64,000 nucleotides of DNA from Nostoc sp. NMS7 (GTDB lineage Bacteria; Cyanobacteriota; Cyanobacteriia; Cyanobacteriales; Nostocaceae): contig NZ_JABXKJ010000213.1 of NCBI RefSeq assembly GCF_017115085.1, forward strand, positions 1 through 64,000, in the 5' to 3' direction. A program made the translations under genes and the position numbers. The notes under the pieces are model-generated. The model did no database searches, was not told where the DNA came from, and was given only the letters and a program-made list of their open reading frames with translations. Of the stretch, positions 43,309 through 52,888 are shown piece by piece. Within the stretch, counting starts at the first letter, position 1. Every line of letters begins with the position of its first letter.

Positions 43309-45609
43309 ATGAATTTAGAATTGCCAGCTATTAATTTAATTAGCTTGAAAGAAGCATCGATTCATGTTTTTAGTCAAATTCAGCCTCATGGTGTCCTGTT
43401 AGTATTAGATGAGTGTGAGCTAAAAATATTACAAGTTAGCACTAATACATTAAAGTTTTTCGGAATCACTCCCGAAAATATGTTGCAAAAAAAACTAGAA
43501 GATTTACTCGACCCATTTCAAATGGAGAGAATTAAAACAGGGCTATCCGGGGCAAATCTTGATTTAATCAATTCCACCAAAGTTTGGATGCGAAAACAAG
43601 GTGATGATTACATAGTATTTGATGCAGTATTTCACCGCAATCAAGAGGGCTTTTTAATTGTAGAATTAGAACCTACTATTACTCAGGAAAATATTCCATT
43701 TTTAAACTTTTATCATCTAGCTAGAGCCTCCATAAATCAACTAGAAAAAGTATCAAATTTCCGTGATTTTTGTCAAGTTATCGTTCAAGAAGTTCGGAAA
43801 ATAACGGAATTTGACAGGGTGATGCTATATAAATTCCATGATGATGGGCATGGTTCCGTTGTCGCTGAAGAAAAACTAGAAAACCTAGAACCATACTTCG
43901 GACTGCATTACCCAGAATCAGATATTCCCCAACCAGCGAAAAAATTATTTGTTACTAATTCGATCAGAATCATACCGGATTCTTCTTCTGAGCCAGTAAA
44001 AGTTTTTCCTGTGAATAATCCAATTAGCGATCGTCCGATTGATTTAACCAACTCTATTCTCAGAAGTGCTGCTCCCTGTCATATAGAGTACTTGGATAAT
44101 ATGGGGGTTGCGGCAACACTTACTATCTCTTTAATTAAAGACCAAAAACTCTGGGGGCTAATTGCTTGTCATCATCAATCCCCTAAATATATTTCTTACG
44201 AATTGCGTAAAGCCTGTGAATTTTTGGGGCGATTAATATTTACCGAAATCTCAGCGAGAGAAGAGACAGAAGACCACGATCGCCAGATAAATTTGACATA
44301 TATTCAATCCAGACTGATTGAATATATGTCTCAAGAGGAAAACTTTATTGATGGTTTAGTTAAAAACCCACAAAATCTTCTAGATTTAGCTAGCGCTCAA
44401 GGCGCAGCCGTGTATTTTGGGGGAAATTATCGGGTAGTTGGTGAAACGCCTAAAGAAGAAGACCTGAATTCTTTAGTCCAATGGCTCAAGAAGAACGTTG
44501 AGGAAGAAGTATTCTATACAGATTCTTTGGCGCAGATTTATCCAGATGCCGAAAGTTTTAAAAACGTCGCTAGCGGTTTATTAGCTATTCCCATCGCCAA
44601 GCGAAATTATGTTTTGTGGTTTCGGCCAGAAGTAATTAAAACTGTAAATTGGGGTGGCGATCCTAATCAGGCGTTTGAAGTTAGCCAGTCAGAAGGAAAT
44701 ATCCGTTTATGTCCACGCAAATCATTTGAACTATGGAAAGAAACCGTCCACTTAACATCTTTACCTTGGAAAGATGTAGAAGTTAAAGCAGCATTAGAAC
44801 TGCGGAAAGCAATTGTGAATATTGTACTGCGTCAAGCCGATGAACTTGCCCAGTTAGCACAGGATTTAGAACGTTCTAACGCCGACCTGAAAAAGTTTGC
44901 CTACGTCGCCTCCCATGACTTGCAAGAACCTCTTAATCAAGTTGTGAATTACGTGCAGTTGTTGGAGATGCGGTATGGTGAACAACTGGACGAAGAAGCG
45001 CGGGAGTTTATCAGCTATGCTGTAGACGGAGTTACCCTGATGCAGACTTTGATTGATGACGTGCTGGCATACTCGAAAGTAGATATGCAGGCGATCGCAT
45101 TTCAAATGACTGAGGTAAAAACAGTTTTAGATCGGGCGCTGGGCAATTTACGTCAACGGATTAAGGAAACTGGGACTACGATCACCCACGACGCCTTACC
45201 AACCGTGATGGCTGACAGCACCCAACTGATGCAGCTATTCCAAAACCTCATCGGTAACGCCCTTAAATTCCACAGTGACCAGCCGCCACAAATCCATCTG
45301 GGAGCAAAAAGGATAGAAGATGCATGGCTGTTCTCAGTTCGGGATAATGGTATTGGCATTGACCCACAATTTAGCGATCGCATTTTCGTGATCTTTCAGC
45401 GCCTACATACGCGGGATGAATATATCGGTACAGGTATGGGTTTAGCAATATGTAAGAAGATTGTCGAATGCCACCGGGGGCGGATCTGGATAGAGTCAAA
45501 ACTGGGTGAAGGTGCGACCTTCTACTTTACGATTCCAGTTGGAGGACGTGAACTTGAGCCGAGAAAGGGGAGAAAAACACAAAACGATCTTTTTGATCGA
45601 GGACAATAA
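43309..45609 (+). CDS. Cph1-type phytochrome sensor histidine kinase
   Basis: Red/far-red photoreceptor kinase with PAS (about 15-120), GAF (about 150-315), PHY (about 330-510), HisKA and HATPase domains. The GAF chromophore pocket has YPESDIPQPAKKLF and Cys257 in SAAPCHIEYLDNMGV, aligned with the phycocyanobilin-attaching Cys259 of Cph1. The bacteriophytochrome N-terminal Cys is absent. The PHY tongue has WFRPEVIKTVNWGGDPN and PRKSFELW. The phospho-acceptor is His536 in ASHDLQEPL; the kinase G-boxes are VRDNGIGIDP and GTGMGLAICKK. 766 residues. It overlaps the response regulator gene, so the pair is expressed together. Confidence 0.94.
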   Translation: MNLELPAINLISLKEASIHVFSQIQPHGVLLVLDECELKILQVSTNTLKFFGITPENMLQKKLEDLLDPFQMERIKTGLSGANLDLINSTKVWMRKQGDDYIVFDAVFHRNQEGFLIVELEPTITQENIPFLNFYHLARASINQLEKVSNFRDFCQVIVQEVRKITEFDRVMLYKFHDDGHGSVVAEEKLENLEPYFGLHYPESDIPQPAKKLFVTNSIRIIPDSSSEPVKVFPVNNPISDRPIDLTNSILRSAAPCHIEYLDNMGVAATLTISLIKDQKLWGLIACHHQSPKYISYELRKACEFLGRLIFTEISAREETEDHDRQINLTYIQSRLIEYMSQEENFIDGLVKNPQNLLDLASAQGAAVYFGGNYRVVGETPKEEDLNSLVQWLKKNVEEEVFYTDSLAQIYPDAESFKNVASGLLAIPIAKRNYVLWFRPEVIKTVNWGGDPNQAFEVSQSEGNIRLCPRKSFELWKETVHLTSLPWKDVEVKAALELRKAIVNIVLRQADELAQLAQDLERSNADLKKFAYVASHDLQEPLNQVVNYVQLLEMRYGEQLDEEAREFISYAVDGVTLMQTLIDDVLAYSKVDMQAIAFQMTEVKTVLDRALGNLRQRIKETGTTITHDALPTVMADSTQLMQLFQNLIGNALKFHSDQPPQIHLGAKRIEDAWLFSVRDNGIGIDPQFSDRIFVIFQRLHTRDEYIGTGMGLAICKKIVECHRGRIWIESKLGEGATFYFTIPVGGRELEPRKGRKTQNDLFDRGQ

Positions 45610-46000
45610 AGCCGACATTCGCTTAATTCAAGAAGCGTTGAAAAATAGTTCGGTGCCACACAAGGTGGTCATTTCCAGGGATGGCATAAACGCTATGGCT
45701 TATTTACGCCAAGAAGGCGAATATGCTAATGCACCGCGCCCTGACCTTATCCTCCTGGATTTGAATTTGCCCAAGAAAGATGGTAGAGAAGTGCTAGCAG
45801 AAATTAAAACTGACCCAGCACTAAAACGTATTCCAGTCGTTGTGTTAACAACCTCAAAAAATGAGGATGACATTATTGACTGTTACAACTTGCATGTGAA
45901 TTGCTATATCACCAAATCCCGCAACCTTAATCAGCTATTCCAAATCGTCAAGAGTATTGAAGAATTTTGGTTTTGTACTGTGACGCTACCATTGGAGTAA
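45554..46000 (+). CDS. Rcp1-like single-domain response regulator
   Basis: A CheY-like receiver: IFLIEDNKADIRLIQEAL, the phospho-acceptor Asp in LILLDLNLPKKDG, VVVLTTSKNEDD and the switch Lys in CYITKSRNL. It should be phosphorylated by the upstream phytochrome, as Rcp1 is by Cph1. The frame is open from 45506 inside the phytochrome gene. I prefer the TTG at 45554, eight bases after GGAGG (45541-45545); a GTG at 45548 is the alternative. The frame therefore overlaps the kinase gene by about 56 bases, implying translational coupling. About 148 residues. Confidence 0.9.
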   Translation: MSRERGEKHKTIFLIEDNKADIRLIQEALKNSSVPHKVVISRDGINAMAYLRQEGEYANAPRPDLILLDLNLPKKDGREVLAEIKTDPALKRIPVVVLTTSKNEDDIIDCYNLHVNCYITKSRNLNQLFQIVKSIEEFWFCTVTLPLE

Positions 46001-46012
46001 AACCTGAAGATT

Positions 46013-47179
46013 ATGGTTGTGAGCTACTCAGTAAAAATCTTGTTAATTGAGGATAACCTACCTTATGCTAGGTTGTTAGAAGAGTTTATTATGCAAGAAG
46101 ACCACTCCCAAGAGTTTACTCTAGTTCATGTGAAGCGATTGGGGGAAGCACTTCAGGAACTAACTCAGCGTAATTATAATGTTATTTTGTTAGATTTAAC
46201 TCTACCTGACAGCGAAGGATTGTTATCTCTGCCTCCCCTGATTGGTCAAGCCCCAAGCATACCGATTGTTGTCCTAACCAATACAAATGACGAACAACTG
46301 GCAATTGAGGCAGTGCGGCAGGGGGCACAAGATTATCTAATCAAGCGCCAGGTAAATCCAGATATGTTGGTTCGTTCCCTGCGTTATGCGATCGAGCGCA
46401 AGCAACTTTTAGAATCATTACGCACCGTTAATGAAACGTTACAAATCCGGGTTGAAGAACGAACTGCTGAACTGGTGAAAGCCAATGAAGTTAGCCAGTT
46501 CAAATCAGAATTTGTCTCGATGCTTTCCCATGACATCCGCAATCCCCTAAATATTATTCTCTTGGCTACTGGATTGCTACAAAACTACGACGAAAAATTG
46601 ACTAAAGAGAAAAAACTGAATCATTTGCAAATGATTCGCTCGGCAATCAAAAACATGGCGCAGCTATTAGATGAAGTTTCATTCATCGGTGAAGCTGATT
46701 CTGCTAAACTGGGGTGTGAACTTCTCTCCTTAGATTTAGAAGCTTTTTGCCACCAACTCGTCGAAGAAGTTCGATTAATGGCAGACGAGAAAGATATGAC
46801 TTTGGTATTCGCTAGTTTTGGGCAATTAGGCGAAGCACTATGGGATAAAAGCTTGCTGCGGCACATTTTGAGCAATTTACTCACCAATGCTATTAAGTAT
46901 TCACTATCGGGCGGCATAGTACGCTTTGAAATAATTGGTCAGGAAAAAACAGTAATTTTCCGAATTCAAGATTGGGGAATTGGCATTCCTCAAAAAGACC
47001 AAAAGCGACTGTTTCAGCCTTTCCAACGTGCAGAGAATGTGGGACGCATTCCTGGTACCGGCATGGGGCTAGCGATCGCTAAAAAGTGTGTCGAAGCACA
47101 CGGAGGCGAAATTCTAGTTAATAGTCAAGTTGGAGTGGGTACTACATTTACTGTTACCCTCCCTTTGATCAGAATTTAA
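46013..47179 (+). CDS. Receiver-histidine kinase hybrid
   Basis: N-terminal receiver (ILLIEDNLPYARLLEEFI, Asp in VILLDLTLPDSEG, QDYLIKRQ), a coiled-coil linker (TLQIRVEERTAELVKANE), then HisKA with the phospho-acceptor His in SMLSHDIRNPLN and HATPase boxes IQDWGIGIPQKD and GTGMGLAIAKK. The receiver-first order means it can be phosphorylated by another kinase and pass the signal on. It starts 12 bp after the response regulator stop, so it is the third gene of the phytochrome operon. 388 residues; output partner unknown. Confidence 0.9.
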   Translation: MVVSYSVKILLIEDNLPYARLLEEFIMQEDHSQEFTLVHVKRLGEALQELTQRNYNVILLDLTLPDSEGLLSLPPLIGQAPSIPIVVLTNTNDEQLAIEAVRQGAQDYLIKRQVNPDMLVRSLRYAIERKQLLESLRTVNETLQIRVEERTAELVKANEVSQFKSEFVSMLSHDIRNPLNIILLATGLLQNYDEKLTKEKKLNHLQMIRSAIKNMAQLLDEVSFIGEADSAKLGCELLSLDLEAFCHQLVEEVRLMADEKDMTLVFASFGQLGEALWDKSLLRHILSNLLTNAIKYSLSGGIVRFEIIGQEKTVIFRIQDWGIGIPQKDQKRLFQPFQRAENVGRIPGTGMGLAIAKKCVEAHGGEILVNSQVGVGTTFTVTLPLIRI

Positions 47180-47401
47180 GCTTCTGCGCCTCTGTGGTTC
47201 GTTAAGGGACTTCCAAAGAATAAATTATTCCAAGAAAAACAAGAATTTAACTACGGCGTAGCGCGTCTCTAGCTGTGGGGTTTTGTTTTTGGTGAGGTGC
47301 GATCGCACTACACCATCTATTTAATTTTTTTGTTTAAGTGCATAAATCAAAAAATGCGTCGTAATCAGAGTTAGTAAAACCCTCGATTTGGATATTGCAT
47401 T

Positions 47402-47790
47402 ATGAATAGATTTTTCTTTGTGATTTCTTGTCATCGTGCCTTCACAAAGTTAGCTCTTGGCGCGGCAGCTGCTCTAACCTGTAGCCAAGCCCTTCCTGCA
47501 AACGCTACTCCAGGCGGAGCTGGCTGGCAAGGGAAGTACACCCTCTCCCATCTGGTCTGACTGACCAGTTTTTCCATTATGGGTGTCCAGCGAATTTCCC
47601 AGTTGCGGTCAGCGGCGGGTTCCTTTCAAATTTAGCGGCCAAACCGGGAATGGTCGTCCTTGGTAATGGACCACAACTGCAATTAGACCCGACCGGTTAC
47701 AACGAATGGGCTTGGCTAATTGATTGGCCAAACGGAGCGCCGGCAGGATCGGCGATAAATATTCAAGTGCAACTGCTGGCAAATGTTTAA
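47402..47790 (+). pseudogene. Small exported protein with a one-base frameshift
   Basis: The ATG at 47402 starts a clear signal peptide, MNRFFFVISCHRAFTKLALG then AAAALTCSQALPANAT, and stops at 47558-47560 after 52 codons. In the frame one base off, good protein sequence continues: PLPSGLTDQFFHYGCPANFP, VAVSGGFLSNLAAKPGMVVL and DPTGYNEWAWLIDWPNGAPA, ending INIQVQLLANV and TAA at 47788-47790. Restoring one A near 47533 would give a single 129-residue secreted protein. The family is unknown. The end overlaps the frame of the next HTH gene. Confidence 0.65.
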
Positions 47791-48437
47791 CACCCTTTCA
47801 ACGGAAACTACTGCTAGAAAATTTGTCCAAAAGTTTACCTGAATCCTACCACCAACGAATTGAAATCATGTTGTTGGCAGATGAGGGAAAAACTCAAAGG
47901 TCGATTTGTCAAACCTTGGGATGTTGTGCAGCAACAGCAAGACATTGGATGCACATAGCCCGAACTGGGATGGCGCACCAATGGCAAGATTGCCCCATTG
48001 GTCGCCCGAAGGCAGTCAATGATGAGTATTTAGAACGTTTGAAAGAACTACTTAACAGCAGTCCTCGCGATCATGGCTATGTTTTTCGACGGTGGACAAC
48101 AAACTGGCTGGGGAAACATCTGACAAAAGAATTTGGGATTGAGGTGAGCGATCGCCATATCAAGCGATTGCTAAAACAGATGGGGTTATCAACATTACCA
48201 AAACCCAGCAATGGTGAACAGGCTCAAAGTTGCAAAATTTTGATTACTGACCTTAAATCGACAACTATTCCCGATAATTCGGAATTGTTACCGATTAACT
48301 TTGCCAAATTTGGAAAAGATGTAGACATTCATGGCGCAAGATATATCCACTCAGTTGGTTTCTCTGCAACAGTTCAACAATACTCTGGGTTATTCTCTTT
48401 CCACAGAGGAATATCAACATTGTCTTCAACAAGTTAA
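47724..48437 (+). CDS. Helix-turn-helix protein preceding the peptide exporter
   Basis: Two helix-turn-helix domains: LADEGKTQRSICQTLGCCAATARHWMHIAR (about 51-80) and a winged HTH-like segment LGKHLTKEFGIEVSDRHIKRLLKQMGLS (about 130-157). Similar proteins stand just upstream of peptidase-containing ABC transporters in Nostoc, so it may regulate the export genes. The start is unclear: the only in-frame start near the family-like LTPFQRKLLLENL is the TTG at 47724, whose first ~21 codons overlap the broken secreted-protein gene. The last ~40 codons overlap the ABC transporter in another frame. It may be 5'-damaged. Confidence 0.6.
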   Translation: MAKRSAGRIGDKYSSATAGKCLTPFQRKLLLENLSKSLPESYHQRIEIMLLADEGKTQRSICQTLGCCAATARHWMHIARTGMAHQWQDCPIGRPKAVNDEYLERLKELLNSSPRDHGYVFRRWTTNWLGKHLTKEFGIEVSDRHIKRLLKQMGLSTLPKPSNGEQAQSCKILITDLKSTTIPDNSELLPINFAKFGKDVDIHGARYIHSVGFSATVQQYSGLFSFHRGISTLSSTS

Positions 48438-51060
48438 ATTTATCAACCCAAAAGTCGGCAAGTTTTGGCAAGGAACTGATGCGGAATCGGGAATCTATAT
48501 TGCGATCGCTGGTAAAGTCAGGTTGCTAGATAGCTTAGATGAGTTAATCGCCACTTTAGAGATAGGAGACTCATTTGGGGAATTTACCTTGTTTAAGGAG
48601 GGTGGCTTTAAACCTTATGCAGCAAGGGCTTCAATCAACTTGCAACTGTGTTTTGTTCCGGGTGAGGTGTTGTGGCCATTGATGGCTAAATATCCTCAAA
48701 TTCGGGAGCATTTGTGGGCTAAGGCGCTGTCCCGGAGCCCCCAACAGGTGGACTCAGATCATCCCCCAGTCAGGGCGGCTGAGTCAAATACATATCATCA
48801 AATAGAGATTTTGTCAAGGACTAGGGATCTATCGGGTGAGAAAAAAATTAGCAAAGCCTATTTTCCCAATCCGACTCAGAAAGTCGGGCATTTATGGCAA
48901 CGGGCGATGCGGCGTTATCCGTTTTTTGCCCAACACAGTGCATCCGACTGTGGTGCAGCTTGTTTAGTGATGGTGTCTCGCTATTGGGGAAAACGCTTTA
49001 GTGTGAATCGTTTGCGAGATATCGCCAATGTAGATCGCAATGGCGCATCCTTGCGGGGGTTATTGACGGCGGCGGAAAGTATTGGTTTTGCTACACGCCC
49101 TGTGAAAGCTGGACTTCAACAGTTGGCGAAGCAAAAATTGCCTGCGATCGCTCACTGGGAAGGCAAGCATTACATTGTTGTCTACGAAATTACGTCCAAA
49201 TACGTCATTGTAGCCGATCCCGCCATTGGACAACGCACCCTCAGTCACGCCGAATTTAAAGCCAACTGGACTGGTTACACATTGCTGCTGCAACCGACAG
49301 CCATGCTCAAAGATACCAAAGAGACATCCACTCCCTTTTGGCAATTCTTTGAGTTGATGAAGCCTCATTCTTTGGTAATGCTGGAGGTGTTTATTGCTTC
49401 GGTATTTATCCAGATATTTGGACTCGTTACCCCCTTATTCACCCAGTTAATTTTAGATCGGGTGGTAGTGCAGCGATCGGAACTCACCTTAACAGCAGTG
49501 GGGTTAGGCTTGCTGATGTTTAGCCTGTTTCGGGTGGCGATGACAGGGTTACGCCAATATCTCCTAGACCACACAGCCAACAGGATAGACTTGGCGCTAA
49601 TTGTGGGGTTTATTCGCCATACCCTACGGCTACCCTTGAATTTCTTCGAGTCCCGTTACGTGGGGGATATTATCTCTCGCGTCCAAGAAAACCGTAAAAT
49701 TCAACGCTTCCTCTCAGGTGAAGCATTATCTATCCTGCTAGATTTACTTACCGTCTTTATCTATGTAGGATTAATGTTTTGGTACAGCTGGCAAATGGCG
49801 TTACTATCATTGTTAATTATCCCGCCTTTTGCCTTACTAGCGTTGATTGCCACACCTTTTTTACAAAGGATTTCCAGAGAAATCTTTAATGCTGTTGCCC
49901 AGGAGAGTAGTTACCTAATTGAAACCCTAACTGGTGTGCGGACGGTGAAAGCTACGGCGGTGGAACAAACAGTCCGTTGGCATTGGGAAGAGTTATTAAA
50001 TAAAGAGATAAAAACTAACTTTTCCGGGCAAGTTATTAGCAATCGGTTGCAAATCTTTAGTAATACCATTGAAGCGCTAATCACTACTGGTTTGCTATGG
50101 TTTGGGGCATACCAAGTTATTCATAACCAATTAACTATTGGGCAACTAGTGGCATTTAATATGCTGCTTGGGAATATTATTACACCATTTCAACGCTTAA
50201 CCGTATTGTGGAATCAATTGCAGGAAGTTGTGATTGCAGTTGAACGCATTAATGATGTATTAGATGCAGAGCCAGAAGAAGATTTACATCACCAACCACG
50301 CCAAAATTTACCAGAAATTCAGGGTCATATTCGCTTTGAGGGAGTGACATTTCGCTATCACCCAGAAAGCGATATCAATATCCTAGAGAATCTCAGTTTT
50401 GAAATTAAACCAGGGCAAATGGTGGCGCTGGTGGGACGTAGTGGTTCGGGAAAAACTACCATTTCTAAGTTAGTTTTAGGGTTGTATCCAGCTACAGATG
50501 GCAAAATCTTAATTGATGGACAGGATATTACCAGTATTTCCTTAAGTTCCTTACGTCAGCAAGCTGGAGTAGTTGACCAAGATACCTTTTTATTTGGCGG
50601 AACAATTCGAGAAAACATTAGCTTAGGACATCCTGGGGCAAGTTTAGCAGAGGTGATTGAGGCAGGACAACTAGCGGGTGCTGATGAGTTTATTAAAAAG
50701 TTGCCGATGGGGTATGAAACCCAAATTGGTGAAGGTGGGGGGTTATTGTCTGGCGGACAGCGACAACGGATAGCTATTGCCAGGGCTTTATTAGGTAATC
50801 CCCAATTATTGATTTTTGATGAGGCAACGTCCCATTTAGATACTGAGTCAGAGAGGATTATACAGCAGAATTTCAACACAATTCTTAAAGGAAGAACCAC
50901 ATTAATAATTGCTCATCGTCTTTCCACTGTGCGAAATGCAAATTTGATTTTGGTGCTAGACAGAGGCGTTTTGATTGAGAGTGGCTCTCATGAAGAATTG
51001 ATGGCGAAACGGGGACATTATTTTTATCTCAATCAACAGCAGTTACATGGGAGAGCGTGA
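48331..51060 (+). CDS. Peptidase-containing ABC transporter (C39, double-glycine leader exporter)
   Basis: Cuts leader peptides after GG and exports the core. Residues 30-125 form a cyclic-nucleotide-binding-like domain (YIAIAGKVRLLDSLDELIAT, then GDSFGEFTLF). The C39 peptidase has Cys207 in SASDCGAACLVMVS, His280 in GKHYIVVYE and Asp296 in VADPAIGQ. Six helices follow from about residue 340, then the ATPase: GRSGSGKTT, LSGGQRQRIAIARAL, LLIFDEATSHLD and AHRLSTV. All catalytic residues are present. 909 residues. The adaptor and isomerase genes follow, and GG-leader precursors lie convergently at 53880-56946. Confidence 0.94.
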   Translation: MAQDISTQLVSLQQFNNTLGYSLSTEEYQHCLQQVKFINPKVGKFWQGTDAESGIYIAIAGKVRLLDSLDELIATLEIGDSFGEFTLFKEGGFKPYAARASINLQLCFVPGEVLWPLMAKYPQIREHLWAKALSRSPQQVDSDHPPVRAAESNTYHQIEILSRTRDLSGEKKISKAYFPNPTQKVGHLWQRAMRRYPFFAQHSASDCGAACLVMVSRYWGKRFSVNRLRDIANVDRNGASLRGLLTAAESIGFATRPVKAGLQQLAKQKLPAIAHWEGKHYIVVYEITSKYVIVADPAIGQRTLSHAEFKANWTGYTLLLQPTAMLKDTKETSTPFWQFFELMKPHSLVMLEVFIASVFIQIFGLVTPLFTQLILDRVVVQRSELTLTAVGLGLLMFSLFRVAMTGLRQYLLDHTANRIDLALIVGFIRHTLRLPLNFFESRYVGDIISRVQENRKIQRFLSGEALSILLDLLTVFIYVGLMFWYSWQMALLSLLIIPPFALLALIATPFLQRISREIFNAVAQESSYLIETLTGVRTVKATAVEQTVRWHWEELLNKEIKTNFSGQVISNRLQIFSNTIEALITTGLLWFGAYQVIHNQLTIGQLVAFNMLLGNIITPFQRLTVLWNQLQEVVIAVERINDVLDAEPEEDLHHQPRQNLPEIQGHIRFEGVTFRYHPESDINILENLSFEIKPGQMVALVGRSGSGKTTISKLVLGLYPATDGKILIDGQDITSISLSSLRQQAGVVDQDTFLFGGTIRENISLGHPGASLAEVIEAGQLAGADEFIKKLPMGYETQIGEGGGLLSGGQRQRIAIARALLGNPQLLIFDEATSHLDTESERIIQQNFNTILKGRTTLIIAHRLSTVRNANLILVLDRGVLIESGSHEELMAKRGHYFYLNQQQLHGRA

Positions 51061-51213
51061 ACAGTTAAGAGGAAAATTCCAAATCTATCTATCTCGTTGT
51101 AAAAGATAGATTTAGAGAGAGGTTTTCCAGATAGCGTGACAAGTCATAATATTTAATAAGCAATTGCGTAACCATTAACCATTCAAAGCTACAAATTAGT
51201 ATCAGAAATCATC

Positions 51214-52743
51214 ATGATAAATACTTCATTATTAAATGGACGGGTTACTAACTCACTCTCAGAAGACACATCCCATCAGGAAACTTTAGCCCCACAAATA
51301 CCGCCCATATCAAGCAATGATTGGTCTGACGTTACCAAAGAATCACTTGATAGCTTGCCCCAGATTTGGACGAGGGGACTACTATATTTTTTGGTTGTAT
51401 TTGTATCTATATTTTTACCTTGGGCAATGCTCTCGAAAGTAGATGAAACAGGTACAGCTATAGGGCGGACTGAGCCTAAAGAAAAGACAATTAGGCTTGA
51501 TGCTGCTGTGGCTGGAACCGTTGCCGAAATTCGAGTTAAAGAAGGTGAATCAGTTAAGGCTGGGCAGACTTTATTGTTGTTAGAATCGGAACTAGTAAAA
51601 GCAGATTTGCAGCAGGCACAGGATAAGCTAGAGGGACAGTTAAACCGTCTTACTCAGTTAAATTCGTCCAAAAATCAGTTATTTGTATCTTTAGCAACTC
51701 AAGAGCAACAAAATCAATCTCAGCAGTTAGAAAAGCAAGCACAAATTGATCAAGCGCGACAGAGTTTGAATGCTCTAAAGAATGCCTATGAATTACAAAA
51801 ATATGAAAAGTTGGCTCAAGTTAATCAGGCACAACAAACCCTTAAACATACTCGCAATACTAGTAAATTAGTGGAGAGTAGCTTGGCAAGTACTCAGAGA
51901 GAAGTTGAACGCTATAGTAAACTAAAACAAGAAGGAGTTGTTCCAGAAATTAATGTAGTAGACAAGAACGATATAGCTCAAGAGAAGCAAAAACTATATG
52001 AACAAACTAAGTCAGATATAGAACAAGCTAAGTTAAGTCTGGCAGAACAACGGAGCAGTTACGAACGAAATCTTCGTCAAACCAATGCAGATATTGAACA
52101 GGCTGGATTGCGGCTAAAAGAACAGGAAAGGAGTAATGAAACTTTGACCCGTTCTTGTGAGTTAGCTGTCCTAAAAATTCAAGAACAACAGAAAAGTTTA
52201 GAAACAGATATCACTTCGCTGAAATCAGAAATCTCTCAAAATCAAAGGCAGATTGAATCATTAAAATTTCAGTTAGGACAACGAGATATCAAAGCTACTG
52301 CAAGTGGTGTATTGTTTCAATTGCCGATTGAAAAAGCTGGATCTGTTGTCCAGCCGGGGACAATGCTAGCGGAAATTGCATCACTTAATTCACCTTTAAT
52401 AATCCGGGCACAAATGGCAACTCCTGAAAGTGGTTCTTTGCGAACAGGATTACCAGTAAAGATAAAATTTGATGCTTATCCTTTTCAGGATTATGGGGTT
52501 CTACCAGGGGAGTTAATTAAGATTTCTTCTACTACTACACAAATAGATACCCCTAATGGAAAAGTTGCAGCTTATAACTTAGATATTGCCCTAAAACAGA
52601 ATTGTATTCCATCTGCCAATAAATGTATTCCCTTGCGTGCAGGGGATACGGCGACGGCTGAAGTGATTGTACGCCAACGTCGAATTATTGATTTCCTGCT
52701 CGATCCGTTTAAGAAATTGCAGCAGGGAGGGGTGAAATTGTAG
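51214..52743 (+). CDS. HlyD-family membrane-fusion adaptor
   Basis: Links the inner-membrane exporter to an outer-membrane channel. A cytoplasmic tail is followed by one membrane helix (RGLLYFLVVFVSIFLPWAML, about 54-73), a biotinyl-lipoyl-like half motif (AAVAGTVAEIRVKEGESVKAGQTLLLLES, about 93-122), a long Gln-rich coiled coil to about 365, the second lipoyl half (IKATASGVLFQLPIEKAGSVVQPGTMLAEI), and a beta-barrel region. 509 residues with the ATG at 51214. It lies 153 bp after the ABC gene; a hairpin (51081-51113) stands in the gap. Confidence 0.93.
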   Translation: MINTSLLNGRVTNSLSEDTSHQETLAPQIPPISSNDWSDVTKESLDSLPQIWTRGLLYFLVVFVSIFLPWAMLSKVDETGTAIGRTEPKEKTIRLDAAVAGTVAEIRVKEGESVKAGQTLLLLESELVKADLQQAQDKLEGQLNRLTQLNSSKNQLFVSLATQEQQNQSQQLEKQAQIDQARQSLNALKNAYELQKYEKLAQVNQAQQTLKHTRNTSKLVESSLASTQREVERYSKLKQEGVVPEINVVDKNDIAQEKQKLYEQTKSDIEQAKLSLAEQRSSYERNLRQTNADIEQAGLRLKEQERSNETLTRSCELAVLKIQEQQKSLETDITSLKSEISQNQRQIESLKFQLGQRDIKATASGVLFQLPIEKAGSVVQPGTMLAEIASLNSPLIIRAQMATPESGSLRTGLPVKIKFDAYPFQDYGVLPGELIKISSTTTQIDTPNGKVAAYNLDIALKQNCIPSANKCIPLRAGDTATAEVIVRQRRIIDFLLDPFKKLQQGGVKL

Positions 52744-52803
52744 AAGTTTAATATAAGTTTAGGTGCTGAAGACTGTGGATTTAATAAACTATAAGTTTCA
52801 ATT

Positions 52804-52835
52804 AATTGTGCGTCTTAAAAATGTAACGCACAATT
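52804..52835 (+). terminator. Hairpin between adaptor and isomerase genes
   Basis: A perfect 10-bp stem AATTGTGCGT / ACGCACAATT with a 12-nt loop. No T-run; it may be a processing or attenuation site within the operon. Confidence 0.45.
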
Positions 52836-52888
52836 GAAGATGCTATTGATATGTTATGGTGTCACTACAAATAATCAGGAGCAAAAAT

